From contig QFXG01000026.1 of NCBI GenBank assembly GCA_003402285.1, positions 1 to 64,000 of the forward strand: 64,000 bases of DNA, given 5' to 3'. Positions 45,483 to 54,012 of this stretch are shown piece after piece. The translations under genes and the position numbers were made by a program. The DNA is from Candidatus Nitrotoga sp. SPKER. Its GTDB lineage: Bacteria > Pseudomonadota > Gammaproteobacteria > Burkholderiales > Gallionellaceae. The notes beneath the pieces are model-generated. The model did not search any database. It was not told where the DNA came from and was given only the letters and a program-made list of their open reading frames with translations. Positions within the stretch are counted from its first letter, which is position 1, and each line of letters begins with the position of its first letter.

Positions 45483-45634
45483 GCTTGTAGTCCATACGTT
45501 TCATAAATTCGTGCGATGAGTGCACGGGATTATTTACCCAGTAAAAATATGGATAAGCAATGTGGATCTTCATATATTAATTTGAGCAAATATTGCATTA
45601 AAACATTTCCCAATTAAAGCATTGGGATTAGCCG

Positions 45635-46135
45635 CTAGTAACGGCCACCTTGTTGGTAAATGTAGTTGCTCATTTCTACGGATTGCATATTCATGCGCCT
45701 CACAATGCCGTGCACATGACGCACGATACCGCGCATTACATAATAAACGATAGCGGGATTTGTGCTGAGGAAAGACTCTAGGCGGGAGCGGTCTAGTAAT
45801 AGCATTTTGCTGTTTGTCTTGGCTACCACAGTAGCACTGATCTGCGCGGCACTTCCACCAACAAACGTGATGATGCCAGCCAAATCACCGGGCTGTAACA
45901 GATGCAGGGTCGCTTTTTCTCCACCAAGCGTGGCGGTCGCCTCAACCTCGCCTGTGGCAAGAATCATCAATGTATTTCTAAGCGTGCTGTTACCAGGCTG
46001 GAGGAGAAATTCACCCGCTTTGTATTCATGCACCGTAATAATATTTGCCAATTCTTCAATCTCGGCATCCCGCAACTCTTCAGTCAGCGTGGAGTTACGC
46101 AGGGTCTGCAAAATCAGGTCATCCATCGTCATCAT
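45635..46135 (-). CDS. cyclic-nucleotide-binding-domain protein without HTH
   Basis: A 166-aa protein consisting of one cyclic nucleotide-binding (cNMP/CRP-like) beta-roll: HEYKAGEFLLQPGNSTLRN, LMILATGEVEATATLGG, LHLLQPGDLAGIITFVGG. A helical tail follows (VMRGIVRHVHGIVRRMNMQ). It lacks the Crp/Fnr helix-turn-helix, and I see no catalytic partner domain, so it is a stand-alone sensor or regulatory subunit. It lies 24 bp downstream of secA in the same direction and may be co-transcribed. Ligand and partner are unknown. Confidence 0.82.
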   Translation of the reverse strand: MMTMDDLILQTLRNSTLTEELRDAEIEELANIITVHEYKAGEFLLQPGNSTLRNTLMILATGEVEATATLGGEKATLHLLQPGDLAGIITFVGGSAAQISATVVAKTNSKMLLLDRSRLESFLSTNPAIVYYVMRGIVRHVHGIVRRMNMQSVEMSNYIYQQGGRY

Positions 46136-46159
46136 GATCTCCCACCAATAATAACTACA

Positions 46160-48871
46160 TCAATTTAATTTGCCGTGGCATTGCTTGTATTTTTTGCCAG
46201 AACCGCAAGGGCATGGATCATTGCGTCCGGCTTTTTTGTCAATGCGCACAAATGGCTTTTGCTCTGTATCATCGCCCTCTGTAGCCAAGGCTTCCTCATA
46301 ATCAGCATGATGATACTGCACATTTTCTGGGGCGTGAGGGGCTTCTACCGCTTCAATATCCTGTTCGTTGCGGATACGAACGTTTATCAATGTCCGCGTG
46401 ACATCACGCTTGATCGAGTCAAGCATGCTGGAAAACAACTCAAATGCTTCGCGCTTATATTCTTGCTTGGGATTTTTCTGTGCATAACCACGCAAGTGGA
46501 TGCCCTGACGCAGATGATCTAACGCTGCCAAATGCTCACGCCAGTGGGTATCCACGCTTTGCAACATAATGATGCGCTCATATCCGTGCATCATTTCCGC
46601 ATCAACCTGCTCCACTTTGGCTTGATAATGCTGCTGTGCAGCCTGCACTACGCGATCACGCAAGGCAGTTTCATCAAGCTGTTTATTTTGTTCTAACCAT
46701 TCTGTAAGCGGTAGAGTCAATTGAAATTCGGCAGCCAGCACCTTCTCCAGCCCAGGAACATCCCACTGTTCTTCCATACTCTGCGGCATGATGTATTCAC
46801 TAATGATGTCTTGCATTACCCCTTCGCGCATTGCATTGATCGTTTCAGAAATATCCACGCTCTCCAGTAGCTCATTACGCTGCTGATAGATTACCTTGCG
46901 TTGCTCATTAGCGACATCATCATATTCAAGAATCTGCTTGCGCATATCGAAGTTTCGCGCTTCGACCTTACGTTGTGCATTCTCAATGGCACGGGTGACC
47001 CAAGAATGCTCAATCGCTTCACCTTCGGGCAGCTTGAAACGATTCATGATGGCGGCCACACGGTCAGAAGCAAAAATCCGCAACAACGGATCTTCCAGCG
47101 ACAAATAAAAACGGCTGGAACCGGGATCGCCTTGACGACCTGCACGACCACGCAATTGATTATCTACACGACGCGATTCGTGGCGCTCAGTACCGATAAT
47201 ATGTAAACCACCGCTCTTTACAACCTGGTCATGTATCGGTTGCCATTCAGCACGCAACTGGGCGATGCGTTGATCACGTGTGGCATTGTCCAAGCTCTCG
47301 TCCATACGTATCCGTTCGATCGGCTTTTCCACGTTACCGCCCAACACAATGTCCGTACCACGCCCGGCCATGTTGGTAGCGATCGTAATCATCTTTGGGC
47401 TTCCCGCTTGCGCTATGATCTCAGCTTCGCGCGCATGTTGCTTGGCGTTTAAAACCTGGTGAGGCAACTTTTCTTTTTCCAGTAATTGCGACAATAATTC
47501 TGATGTTTCAATCGAGGTGGTGCCGACCAACACCGGTTGGCCACGCTTGTAACAATCCTGAATATCCAGAATGGCTGCTCGATATTTCTCGCTTGTCGTC
47601 AGATAAACCTTGTCCATCATATCCTTACGGATAGTGGGCCGATGCGGCGGAATAATGACGGTTTCCAGATTGTAAATCTGCTGAAACTCAAACGCTTCGG
47701 TATCTGCCGTACCGGTCATGCCGGCCAATTTGCCATATAAACGGAAGTAATTCTGGAAGGTAATAGAGGCGAGTGTTTGATTTTCTTTTTGGATAGTCAC
47801 TCCTTCTTTGGCTTCTACCGCTTGGTGCAGGCCTTCTGACCAACGCCTTCCTGCCATCATACGACCAGTGAATTCATCTACAATAATTACTTCATCGTCC
47901 TGCACTACATAATTCTGATCGCGAAGAAACAGCGCATGGGCACGCAACGCAGCATACAAATGATGAATCAGCATGATGTTAGCTGGGTCATACAAGCTAC
48001 CCCCAATGGGCAATAGTCCTGCCTGACTAAGTAATTCTTCAGCATGTTCATGCCCGCTTTCCGTCAATAAAATCTGACGGTTTTTCTCATCAACGCTGTA
48101 ATCACCCAGGCCATTTTCCTCTTGCTGACGCACAAGCTGCGGCACCAGTTTGTCCATGCGGATATAGACATCCACATTGTCTTCAGACTGGCCAGAAATA
48201 ATTAGTGGGGTACGTGCCTCATCAATAAGAATGGAGTCCACCTCATCCACGACGGCATAATTCAGCTTGCGCTGGAAGCGCTCACCCGCATGGGTAGCCA
48301 TATTGTCGCGCAGGTAATCGAAGCCAAATTCGTTGTTGGTGCCGTAGGTTATATCGGCATTGTAGGCAGCCAGTTTGTCGGCATGGTCCATCTGCGAAAG
48401 AATGACCCCCACGGACAATCCAAGAAAGCGATACAGTCGACCCATCCATTCAGCATCACGAGCCGCCAGATAATCGTTTACCGTCACCACATGCACACCT
48501 TGGCCTGAAAGCGCGTTGAGATATGCGGGCAGGGTCGCCATCAAAGTTTTACCCTCACCGGTGCGCATTTCCGCAATTTTGCCGTAATGCAGTGCCATAC
48601 CACCGATCAGCTGTTCGTCGAAGTGACGCATTTGCAGGACACGCTGTCCCGCTTCACGCACCACGGCAAATGCCTCTGGTAGCAATGTATTCAGCGCTTC
48701 GCCTTGAGCAATACGCTGTTTGAAGGTATCAGTTTTAAGACTTAGTGCCTCGTCTGTAAGCTTTCCTACTTCAGCTTCAAGAGCATTAATCATCGCGACT
48801 GTCTGGCGATATTGTTTAAGGAGGCGATCATTACGACTGCCAAAGACACTTTTTAATAAAGTAGAAATCAT
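46160..48871 (-). CDS. secA: preprotein translocase ATPase SecA
   Basis: Motor of the Sec pathway, driving unfolded preproteins through SecYEG. The 903-aa protein shows Walker [18 protein letters not shown] (about 102-118), DEAD motif [34 protein letters not shown], and [18 protein letters not shown] zinc-binding SEC-C tail follows ([20 protein letters not shown]) that contacts SecB and lipids. It is preceded by a 434-bp non-coding region holding a minus-strand terminator-like hairpin. Confidence 0.98.
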   Translation of the reverse strand: MISTLLKSVFGSRNDRLLKQYRQTVAMINALEAEVGKLTDEALSLKTDTFKQRIAQGEALNTLLPEAFAVVREAGQRVLQMRHFDEQLIGGMALHYGKIAEMRTGEGKTLMATLPAYLNALSGQGVHVVTVNDYLAARDAEWMGRLYRFLGLSVGVILSQMDHADKLAAYNADITYGTNNEFGFDYLRDNMATHAGERFQRKLNYAVVDEVDSILIDEARTPLIISGQSEDNVDVYIRMDKLVPQLVRQQEENGLGDYSVDEKNRQILLTESGHEHAEELLSQAGLLPIGGSLYDPANIMLIHHLYAALRAHALFLRDQNYVVQDDEVIIVDEFTGRMMAGRRWSEGLHQAVEAKEGVTIQKENQTLASITFQNYFRLYGKLAGMTGTADTEAFEFQQIYNLETVIIPPHRPTIRKDMMDKVYLTTSEKYRAAILDIQDCYKRGQPVLVGTTSIETSELLSQLLEKEKLPHQVLNAKQHAREAEIIAQAGSPKMITIATNMAGRGTDIVLGGNVEKPIERIRMDESLDNATRDQRIAQLRAEWQPIHDQVVKSGGLHIIGTERHESRRVDNQLRGRAGRQGDPGSSRFYLSLEDPLLRIFASDRVAAIMNRFKLPEGEAIEHSWVTRAIENAQRKVEARNFDMRKQILEYDDVANEQRKVIYQQRNELLESVDISETINAMREGVMQDIISEYIMPQSMEEQWDVPGLEKVLAAEFQLTLPLTEWLEQNKQLDETALRDRVVQAAQQHYQAKVEQVDAEMMHGYERIIMLQSVDTHWREHLAALDHLRQGIHLRGYAQKNPKQEYKREAFELFSSMLDSIKRDVTRTLINVRIRNEQDIEAVEAPHAPENVQYHHADYEEALATEGDDTEQKPFVRIDKKAGRNDPCPCGSGKKYKQCHGKLN

Positions 48872-49305
48872 TTTTTAATTTTTCTAGGTTTCAATTTTGA
48901 GATTTTAATTTGGGGCTTCAATGCTAGATTTTAAAGACCTAAGCTTTAATATATTGTCCGTTACACCAAGCAAAAAGGGTGAAGTGCCACCTCACCCTTG
49001 AACAAAACCCAATGTTTATCGATTCTCAACGTTCTTACAATCTATGCGAACTGGGGATCATCTATTGCCATAATCAATCTTTATTATATTAGCATTTAGC
49101 ATAATGCTCTTAATAATCTAAATACACTCCAAGTGTCTCGTAACTATAGCCAACATTAAAAATGTTTTTTTGGCATCAAAATTCTCACTGGGAGGGAAGC
49201 AATTTGTTATTGAGTGCATTGTTGCCGAGCCGATGCTACAAGCTTGTACAAACCATAAAAATCAGAATAATATCCTTGCTTCCATTTCTGAATTAACCTG
49301 ATGCT
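48872..49305. other. 434-bp divergent intergenic region between secA and dciA
   Basis: AT-rich. No normal-sized gene. On the minus strand I note a TATAAT box (49088-49083), a nine-codon frame MAIDDPQFA (49071-49042) and then the terminator-like hairpin at 48975-48999, all upstream of secA. On the plus strand an AT-rich hairpin AACATT-AAA-AATGTT followed by T (about 49151-49170) lies upstream of dciA. These could mark a small RNA or leader control of secA, but nothing is proven. Confidence 0.4.
48972..48999 (-). terminator. intrinsic terminator-like hairpin in the secA leader
   Basis: AAGGGTGA/TCACCCTT (48975-48982 and 48992-48999) forms a perfect 8-bp stem with a 9-nt loop. Read on the minus strand, the stem is followed by a T-run (complement of the A-run 48972-48976). 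It points toward secA and lies 101 nt before its start, with no annotated minus-strand gene upstream. It is therefore either an attenuator or the end of a small transcript. Confidence 0.55.
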
Positions 49306-49728
49306 GTGTCAAATCGATTAAGTTCATATTTCAATGCTAGCCAAGAGTTACGTCAGCTATCGCATAAAGTAGACGAACTACTCGCATTGCAGCGGCATTA
49401 TGAAAAAATCGCACCATCCTCCTTGATACGTGCTAGCCGTGTGATGCAAATTGACCGGCAAGCTCTCGTTATTGCCGCAGATAATGGCACGGTGGCAGCA
49501 AAACTGCGTCAACTTGCCCCCAAATTTACCCAGCTATTTCAAAATGGGGGTTACGAGGTTACTGGAATTCAGATTAGGGTGCAAGTTGCCTTACCGATCA
49601 ACACACGACCCCCTCGCCCTACATCACTCACCAATATAGGACGCCAACAACTGGTTGACTTAACCGTAAAATTGCAAGACTCACCGCTGAAAACCGCATT
49701 GCTACGCCTAGCAAAAAACACGAAATAA
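49306..49728 (+). CDS. dciA: DUF721 / DciA-like protein
   Basis: A 140-aa DUF721 protein. Family members (DciA) help load the replicative helicase DnaB in bacteria lacking DnaC. The conserved beta-rich core includes HYEKIAPSSLIRASRVMQIDRQALVIAADNG in pieces (about 33-62) and KLRQLAPKFTQLF (about 66-78). The start is GTG 49306. It is divergent from secA; in many betaproteobacteria the two genes are neighbours. Functional transfer from characterised DciA is probable but not certain for this short form. Confidence 0.82.
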   Translation: MSNRLSSYFNASQELRQLSHKVDELLALQRHYEKIAPSSLIRASRVMQIDRQALVIAADNGTVAAKLRQLAPKFTQLFQNGGYEVTGIQIRVQVALPINTRPPRPTSLTNIGRQQLVDLTVKLQDSPLKTALLRLAKNTK

Positions 49729-49803
49729 TAGCAACAAATTTAGTTCGGATAGGGAGCAATTGTTTGGCTTTATTTTTATCCAAGAACCTAGTACGGACTC
49801 AAG

Positions 49804-49831
49804 TTGAAAGCTATGGCACAATATAATTGTG
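49804..49831 (+). promoter_or_regulatory. palindrome containing a TATAAT box upstream of the PP0621-pilSR run
   Basis: CACAAT-ATA-ATTGTG (49817-49831) is a perfect 6-3-6 palindrome whose centre contains TATAAT (49822-49827). No -35 hexamer sits at normal spacing (TTGAAA at 49804 is only 12 nt away). It could be a regulator-dependent promoter or an operator about 110 nt before the first gene. Confidence 0.3.
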
Positions 49832-49942
49832 TGAATGGATTGATTTCAGAACCCTACGATGTAAAAAGTAATCGTAAAACTGGGAGGCTACTGTTTACGT
49901 TTTAATTTCTGGTCATGAGCGGTTTCTTTGGAGTATGGTGGG

Positions 49943-50182
49943 ATGAGTCGCATATTAATTGTAATTGTTATCTTTATAGTCATCTACTTGCTGCTTAAGT
50001 ATTACCGCAGGCAGATACCAAAGAAAGATGTACTGGGTGAAGATACATCAAAGCACCGAGAAAATATGGTGCGTTGCGCGCACTGTGGTGTGCATCTGCC
50101 TAAAGGGGAAAGCATTATGGTCGACCACAAGCATTATTGCAGTGAGGTGCATCGCCATGCACACACTGACGAATCTAAATAA
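49943..50182 (+). CDS. PP0621 family protein (membrane anchor + zinc ribbon)
   Basis: A 79-aa protein. ATG 49943 gives an N-terminal transmembrane helix (ILIVIVIFIVIYLLLKYY), then a short linker, then a zinc-ribbon-like end with MVRCAHCGVHLPKGES and HYCSEVHRHAH, where cysteines and histidines can bind a metal. ATG 49928 in the same frame is possible but adds a non-hydrophobic lead. The PP0621 family is uncharacterised and usually sits directly before pilS, as here (23 nt before it). Confidence 0.8.
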   Translation: MSRILIVIVIFIVIYLLLKYYRRQIPKKDVLGEDTSKHRENMVRCAHCGVHLPKGESIMVDHKHYCSEVHRHAHTDESK

Positions 50183-50205
50183 TCTCTAATACCCGATGAG
50201 TTTTA

Positions 50206-51834
50206 ATGTGGGATAAGCGACCTCTCTCCACATGGCATCCCTTGCGCCCAAGATCTTATTCTGCGCCAGCACCGGACGCCATGTGGCGTTCAATTTACTT
50301 CTTTAATCTTTATCGCTTAACCCTGAGCGGACTGTTTGTATTTCTGGTAAGTATTTTTGGTAATACCCTATCATTGGGTTCAAGCTCTCCATCGCTATTC
50401 TTTCGCACCAGTCTTATATACATCGTAATAACTTTAATATCGCTTCTCACCATTAAATTACGTCGACCACGATTTGACTTGCAATTGGCATTTCAGGTAG
50501 GAACAGATATTGTTTGTATAACAGTTTTATCGCACGCCAGCGGAGGGGTACAAAGCGGTTTATGCGTGTTGCTACTTGTATCTCTGACCGCGACTGGATT
50601 GATTAGTCGTGGCAAGATTACTTTGTTTTTCGCGGCACTTGCCAGCATTGCATTGTTGTTGCAGCATTCTTACGCGGTGCTTACCCAAGATACGGCGGTA
50701 GCCCAATATGTGCAGGCCGGATTACTGAGCACCGCTTATTTTGCCGTTGCGTGGTTGGCGCATACTATGGCCAAATATGCTAGTGCCAACGAAAACCTGG
50801 CCACTCTGCGCGGGGTAGATTTGGCCAACATGGCGGAAACAAACAGACTGGTGATTCAGGATATGCCAGACGGCGTGTTGGTGGTGAATGAAAGCGGAAT
50901 GGTCAAGCAATACAATCCTAGTGTGGAACGTTTACTAGGGTACACATTTTCAAATAACAATAATGTCAAACTGGAAAGCTGCGCGTCTCTCCTGGCAGAT
51001 CGATTCGCCATTTGGCGGCAGCATCAGGAGCGTGGGCATGAAGTATTACGTTTACCTATAACCAATCATCAGGTGCGTGTGCGTTTCCTGCCCGTAGAGC
51101 GCGAGGGATTTTGGGGCGCGATAATTTTCCTGGAGGATATGCAACGTGTTCAGGCACAGGCTCAGCAGATCAAACTCGCAGCACTGGGGCGATTGACTGC
51201 CAATATTGCCCATGAGGTGCGCAACCCACTATCCGCTATTAGTTACGCAACTGAATTATTACAAGAAGAGAAGCACGATCCGGGGCAGACTCGTTTGTTT
51301 CAGATCATTATGGACAATGCCGCAAGGTTGAATCATATCGTGGAAGATGTGCTACAGCTAAACCGGCGCGATAGAGTGCAAAGCGAAGATTATAATTTAA
51401 CAGAGAAACTGCCCCTTTATATTGAAGGGTTGCGTCATACCCAAGGCGTACCACAGGAAATATTTTTAATTAAGATTGCCCCGGCTTGCATAATCAGGTT
51501 CGACCTTGGTCATCTCGATCAAGTATTGTGGAATTTATGTCGCAACGCTCTGCGTTATTGCAGCAAGTTGGCAGGTAGTGTGCAACTCTATGCATGGTGC
51601 TGCAGTGATGGAAGAACGATACTGGAAATTCTGAACGATGGGCCTCCAGTTCCCACCGAAACTGTTCAAAAATTGTTCGAGCCTTTCTTTACCATGACAG
51701 CCGGGGGCACCGGTTTAGGCCTGTATATTGCACGCGAACTGTGCGAGGCTAACAGCGCAACGCTTGAATATAGACAGCCCACAAATGGCGGTGCCTGTTT
51801 CCGTATTGTGTTTGGGGATCAAAATGAACGTTGA
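50206..51834 (+). CDS. pilS: sensor histidine kinase PilS
   Basis: Membrane sensor kinase of the PilS-PilR two-component system, which controls sigma-54-dependent type IV pilin expression in pseudomonads. The 542-aa protein has about six transmembrane helices (35-190), a PAS domain (about 213-318, DMPDGVLVVNESGMVKQYNP), HisKA with phospho-acceptor H336 in ANIAHEVRNPLSAISYA, and the GHKL ATPase with N-box CRNALRYC, LEILNDGPPV and GGTGLGLYIARELCE. Its end overlaps pilR by 11 nt. Confidence 0.9.
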   Translation: MWDKRPLSTWHPLRPRSYSAPAPDAMWRSIYFFNLYRLTLSGLFVFLVSIFGNTLSLGSSSPSLFFRTSLIYIVITLISLLTIKLRRPRFDLQLAFQVGTDIVCITVLSHASGGVQSGLCVLLLVSLTATGLISRGKITLFFAALASIALLLQHSYAVLTQDTAVAQYVQAGLLSTAYFAVAWLAHTMAKYASANENLATLRGVDLANMAETNRLVIQDMPDGVLVVNESGMVKQYNPSVERLLGYTFSNNNNVKLESCASLLADRFAIWRQHQERGHEVLRLPITNHQVRVRFLPVEREGFWGAIIFLEDMQRVQAQAQQIKLAALGRLTANIAHEVRNPLSAISYATELLQEEKHDPGQTRLFQIIMDNAARLNHIVEDVLQLNRRDRVQSEDYNLTEKLPLYIEGLRHTQGVPQEIFLIKIAPACIIRFDLGHLDQVLWNLCRNALRYCSKLAGSVQLYAWCCSDGRTILEILNDGPPVPTETVQKLFEPFFTMTAGGTGLGLYIARELCEANSATLEYRQPTNGGACFRIVFGDQNER

Positions 51835-53182
51835 TATGCAGGCCAGCACTGCGCGCGTCTTGGTAGTGGATGACGAGCCAGATATACTAGAGCTAATAGA
51901 GCTGGCGCTGGTACGCATGGGATTGCAGGTCGACCGTGCCAGTAATGTGCAAGAAGCCTTGCAACAATTAAATACTAAAACGTATCAGCTATGTCTGACA
52001 GATATGCGCCTGCCTGATGGAGAAGGGCTAGAGGTGGTGCAATATATTATCGCTCGCAGCATGCATGTACCAGTTGCAGTGATTACCGCGCATGGCAACA
52101 TGGAAAATGCGATTTTCGCACTCAAGGCGGGGGCTTTTGACTACCTGGCCAAGCCAGTTGCACTAACCCAATTGCGTGCCTTGGTCAATGCGGTGCTAAA
52201 GCTGCCACCGCCATCTGCCACCGTAAGGCAAGGTGTGCGAACATTACTGGGGCTTTCCCCGGCCATGGAAAAGGTGCGCGACCTGATTGATCGGGTGGCG
52301 CGTAGCCAGGCACCCGTGCACATCAGTGGCGAATCAGGTAGTGGAAAAGAACTGGCTGCGCGACTGATTGTTGAAAAAAGCGCTCGGCGCGATCAACCTT
52401 TCATCACAGTAAACTGCGGAGCAATCCCGGAAACGCTTATGGAAAGTGAATTTTTCGGTTATCGCAAGGGCGCATTCACCGGTGCAGAAAAGGATCGCGA
52501 GGGTTTATTTCAAGCTGCCAATGGCGGTACTTTATTCCTTGATGAGGTTGCCGATTTACCTCTCTCTATGCAGGTAAAATTGTTGCGGGTAATCCAGGAG
52601 AAAAAAATACGTAAGGTGGGCGCCACGCAAGAAGAATCAGTGGATGTACGTATCATCAGCGCCACCCATAATGCGCTAGCGGAGCAAGTACAGCAGGGGA
52701 AATTCCGTCAAGATTTATATTACCGACTGAATGTGATTACCTTGCTTATGCCACCGTTGCGCGCAATGCGTGATGACATTGCCGAGGTCGCCAACCATTT
52801 TTTAGCGCGTTTATGTGGGGATGCGAAGGTCGAATTGGCATCATCAGCTTTAAAGGCACTTCAACAATACGATTTTCCGGGTAATGTGCGCGAACTGGAA
52901 AATATAATTGAACGGGCACTTGCATTATGTTCGGACGGTATTATCGTGCCAGCCGATTTGCAGCTTGCACCTACAGATTTTTCTGAAATAACCGCCAAGT
53001 CAAATGGCGCCGGCAAATACCCGCTTACCGATTATCTGGACAGCGTCGAACGCGCAGCTATTCTAGAGGCGTTACAACAGACCAATTTCAACCGCACAGC
53101 TGCAGCCAAGGTACTAGGAGTGACTTTTCGCGCCTTACGTTATCGTATAGACCGTTTGGGTATCACTGACAAGGATGAATAA
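51824..53182 (+). CDS. pilR: sigma-54-dependent response regulator PilR
   Basis: NtrC-family activator, 452 aa. The receiver domain (about 10-125) has the acidic pair VVDDEPD and phospho-acceptor D60 in CLTDMRLPDG. The AAA+ domain (about 140-370) has Walker A GESGSGKE, the sigma-54 contact loop GAFTGAEKDREG and LFLDEVADLPL. A C-terminal Fis-type helix-turn-helix (NRTAAAKVLGVTFRALRYRI) follows. ATG 51824 is the start because the receiver begins right after it; the frame upstream lies inside pilS. Assignment as PilR, rather than another NtrC-like regulator, rests on the PilS partner and gene order. Confidence 0.9.
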   Translation: MNVDMQASTARVLVVDDEPDILELIELALVRMGLQVDRASNVQEALQQLNTKTYQLCLTDMRLPDGEGLEVVQYIIARSMHVPVAVITAHGNMENAIFALKAGAFDYLAKPVALTQLRALVNAVLKLPPPSATVRQGVRTLLGLSPAMEKVRDLIDRVARSQAPVHISGESGSGKELAARLIVEKSARRDQPFITVNCGAIPETLMESEFFGYRKGAFTGAEKDREGLFQAANGGTLFLDEVADLPLSMQVKLLRVIQEKKIRKVGATQEESVDVRIISATHNALAEQVQQGKFRQDLYYRLNVITLLMPPLRAMRDDIAEVANHFLARLCGDAKVELASSALKALQQYDFPGNVRELENIIERALALCSDGIIVPADLQLAPTDFSEITAKSNGAGKYPLTDYLDSVERAAILEALQQTNFNRTAAAKVLGVTFRALRYRIDRLGITDKDE

Positions 53183-53185
53183 ACA

Positions 53186-53749
53186 GTGAAAGTTGGCACA
53201 AATGGATGGGTCAGCGGTATGCGCCATCTTGCCTCACCCAACTGTGATGTCCGTCCGTCTGGCACCGCCATAAACTTATTAGTCATTCACAATATCAGCC
53301 TGCCACCGGGTGAATTCAGTGGCAAGGCGGTTGCACAGTTATTTACCAACACGCTTGATACCGATGCACATTTCTATTTTGCTCAACTCAAAGGGATAAG
53401 AGTTTCTGCTCATTTTTTAATACAGCGCACGGGCGAGATTACCCAGTTTGTGTCTTGCAGCAAACGCGCCTGGCATGCCGGCGCATCGATGTGGCACGGT
53501 CGCACGGCCTGCAATGATTTTTCTATAGGCATAGAATTAGAAGGTACAGATTTCCTGCCATTCAGCGACCAACAGTATGCTGAGCTAATCCGACTGACAC
53601 GAATACTCAAACGTGCCTATCCAATTCGTGAAATTGTAGGGCACTCAGACATTGCACCGGGGAGAAAAACAGACCCTGGACCTGAATTTGACTGGTCGCG
53701 CTATCTTGAAAAAGGTGGATTAAAAACAGGCCGAAAACGAAATCTATAG
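53186..53749 (+). CDS. ampD: 1,6-anhydro-N-acetylmuramyl-L-alanine amidase AmpD
   Basis: Cytoplasmic zinc amidase that cleaves the peptide from anhydro-muropeptides during cell-wall recycling. The 187-aa protein has zinc ligands in LLVIHNISLPPGEF (His) and IVGHSDIAPGRKTDPGPEFDW (His and Asp, with the catalytic Lys), plus KRAWHAGASMWHGR in the substrate groove. The start is GTG 53186, 3 nt after the pilR stop. It supplies the MurNAc-bearing products that AmgK and MurU, also in this window, could recycle. Confidence 0.94.
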   Translation: MKVGTNGWVSGMRHLASPNCDVRPSGTAINLLVIHNISLPPGEFSGKAVAQLFTNTLDTDAHFYFAQLKGIRVSAHFLIQRTGEITQFVSCSKRAWHAGASMWHGRTACNDFSIGIELEGTDFLPFSDQQYAELIRLTRILKRAYPIREIVGHSDIAPGRKTDPGPEFDWSRYLEKGGLKTGRKRNL

Positions 53750-53828
53750 ATATATTTTTTCTTTAAAAGCACGTTGTGCAATTCTTGTTTTTTATATTTG
53801 TTTGTTTTATTAAATAGATATAAAAAGC

Positions 53829-53856
53829 TTGCATAATTTTTTTAATGTACTACAAT
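53829..53856 (+). promoter_or_regulatory. candidate nrdAB promoter
   Basis: A TTGCAT -35-like box (3 of 6) and a TACAAT -10 box (53851-53856, 5 of 6) lie 16 nt apart, placing a start near 53863, at the first NrdR box. The weak -35 keeps this tentative. Confidence 0.4.
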
Positions 53857-53861
53857 CATTT

Positions 53862-53877
53862 CTACTATATATACGTC
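53862..53877 (+). promoter_or_regulatory. NrdR box 1 upstream of nrdA
   Basis: The core CTATATATAC matches the NrdR consensus (acaCwAtATaTwGtgt) except for the final G. Its centre is 32 bp, three helical turns, from box 2, the arrangement expected for cooperative NrdR binding. Confidence 0.75.
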
Positions 53878-53893
53878 CCTATATGACATAAAC

Positions 53894-53909
53894 GTACTAT
53901 ATATAGTAG
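53894..53909 (+). promoter_or_regulatory. NrdR box 2 upstream of nrdA
   Basis: GTACTATATATAGTAG contains the exact NrdR core CTATATATAG. With box 1 it forms the tandem operator by which the ATP/dATP-sensing repressor NrdR shuts off ribonucleotide reductase genes. Confidence 0.85.
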
Positions 53910-54012
53910 TTTTTAGTTTTAGTCTAACTCGATTAAAAAATAATTCTTATGCTAAATTAAAGTAACAATTATGTTAGGATAATTAAGATAATTGTTCATA
54001 CCTAAAATATAT

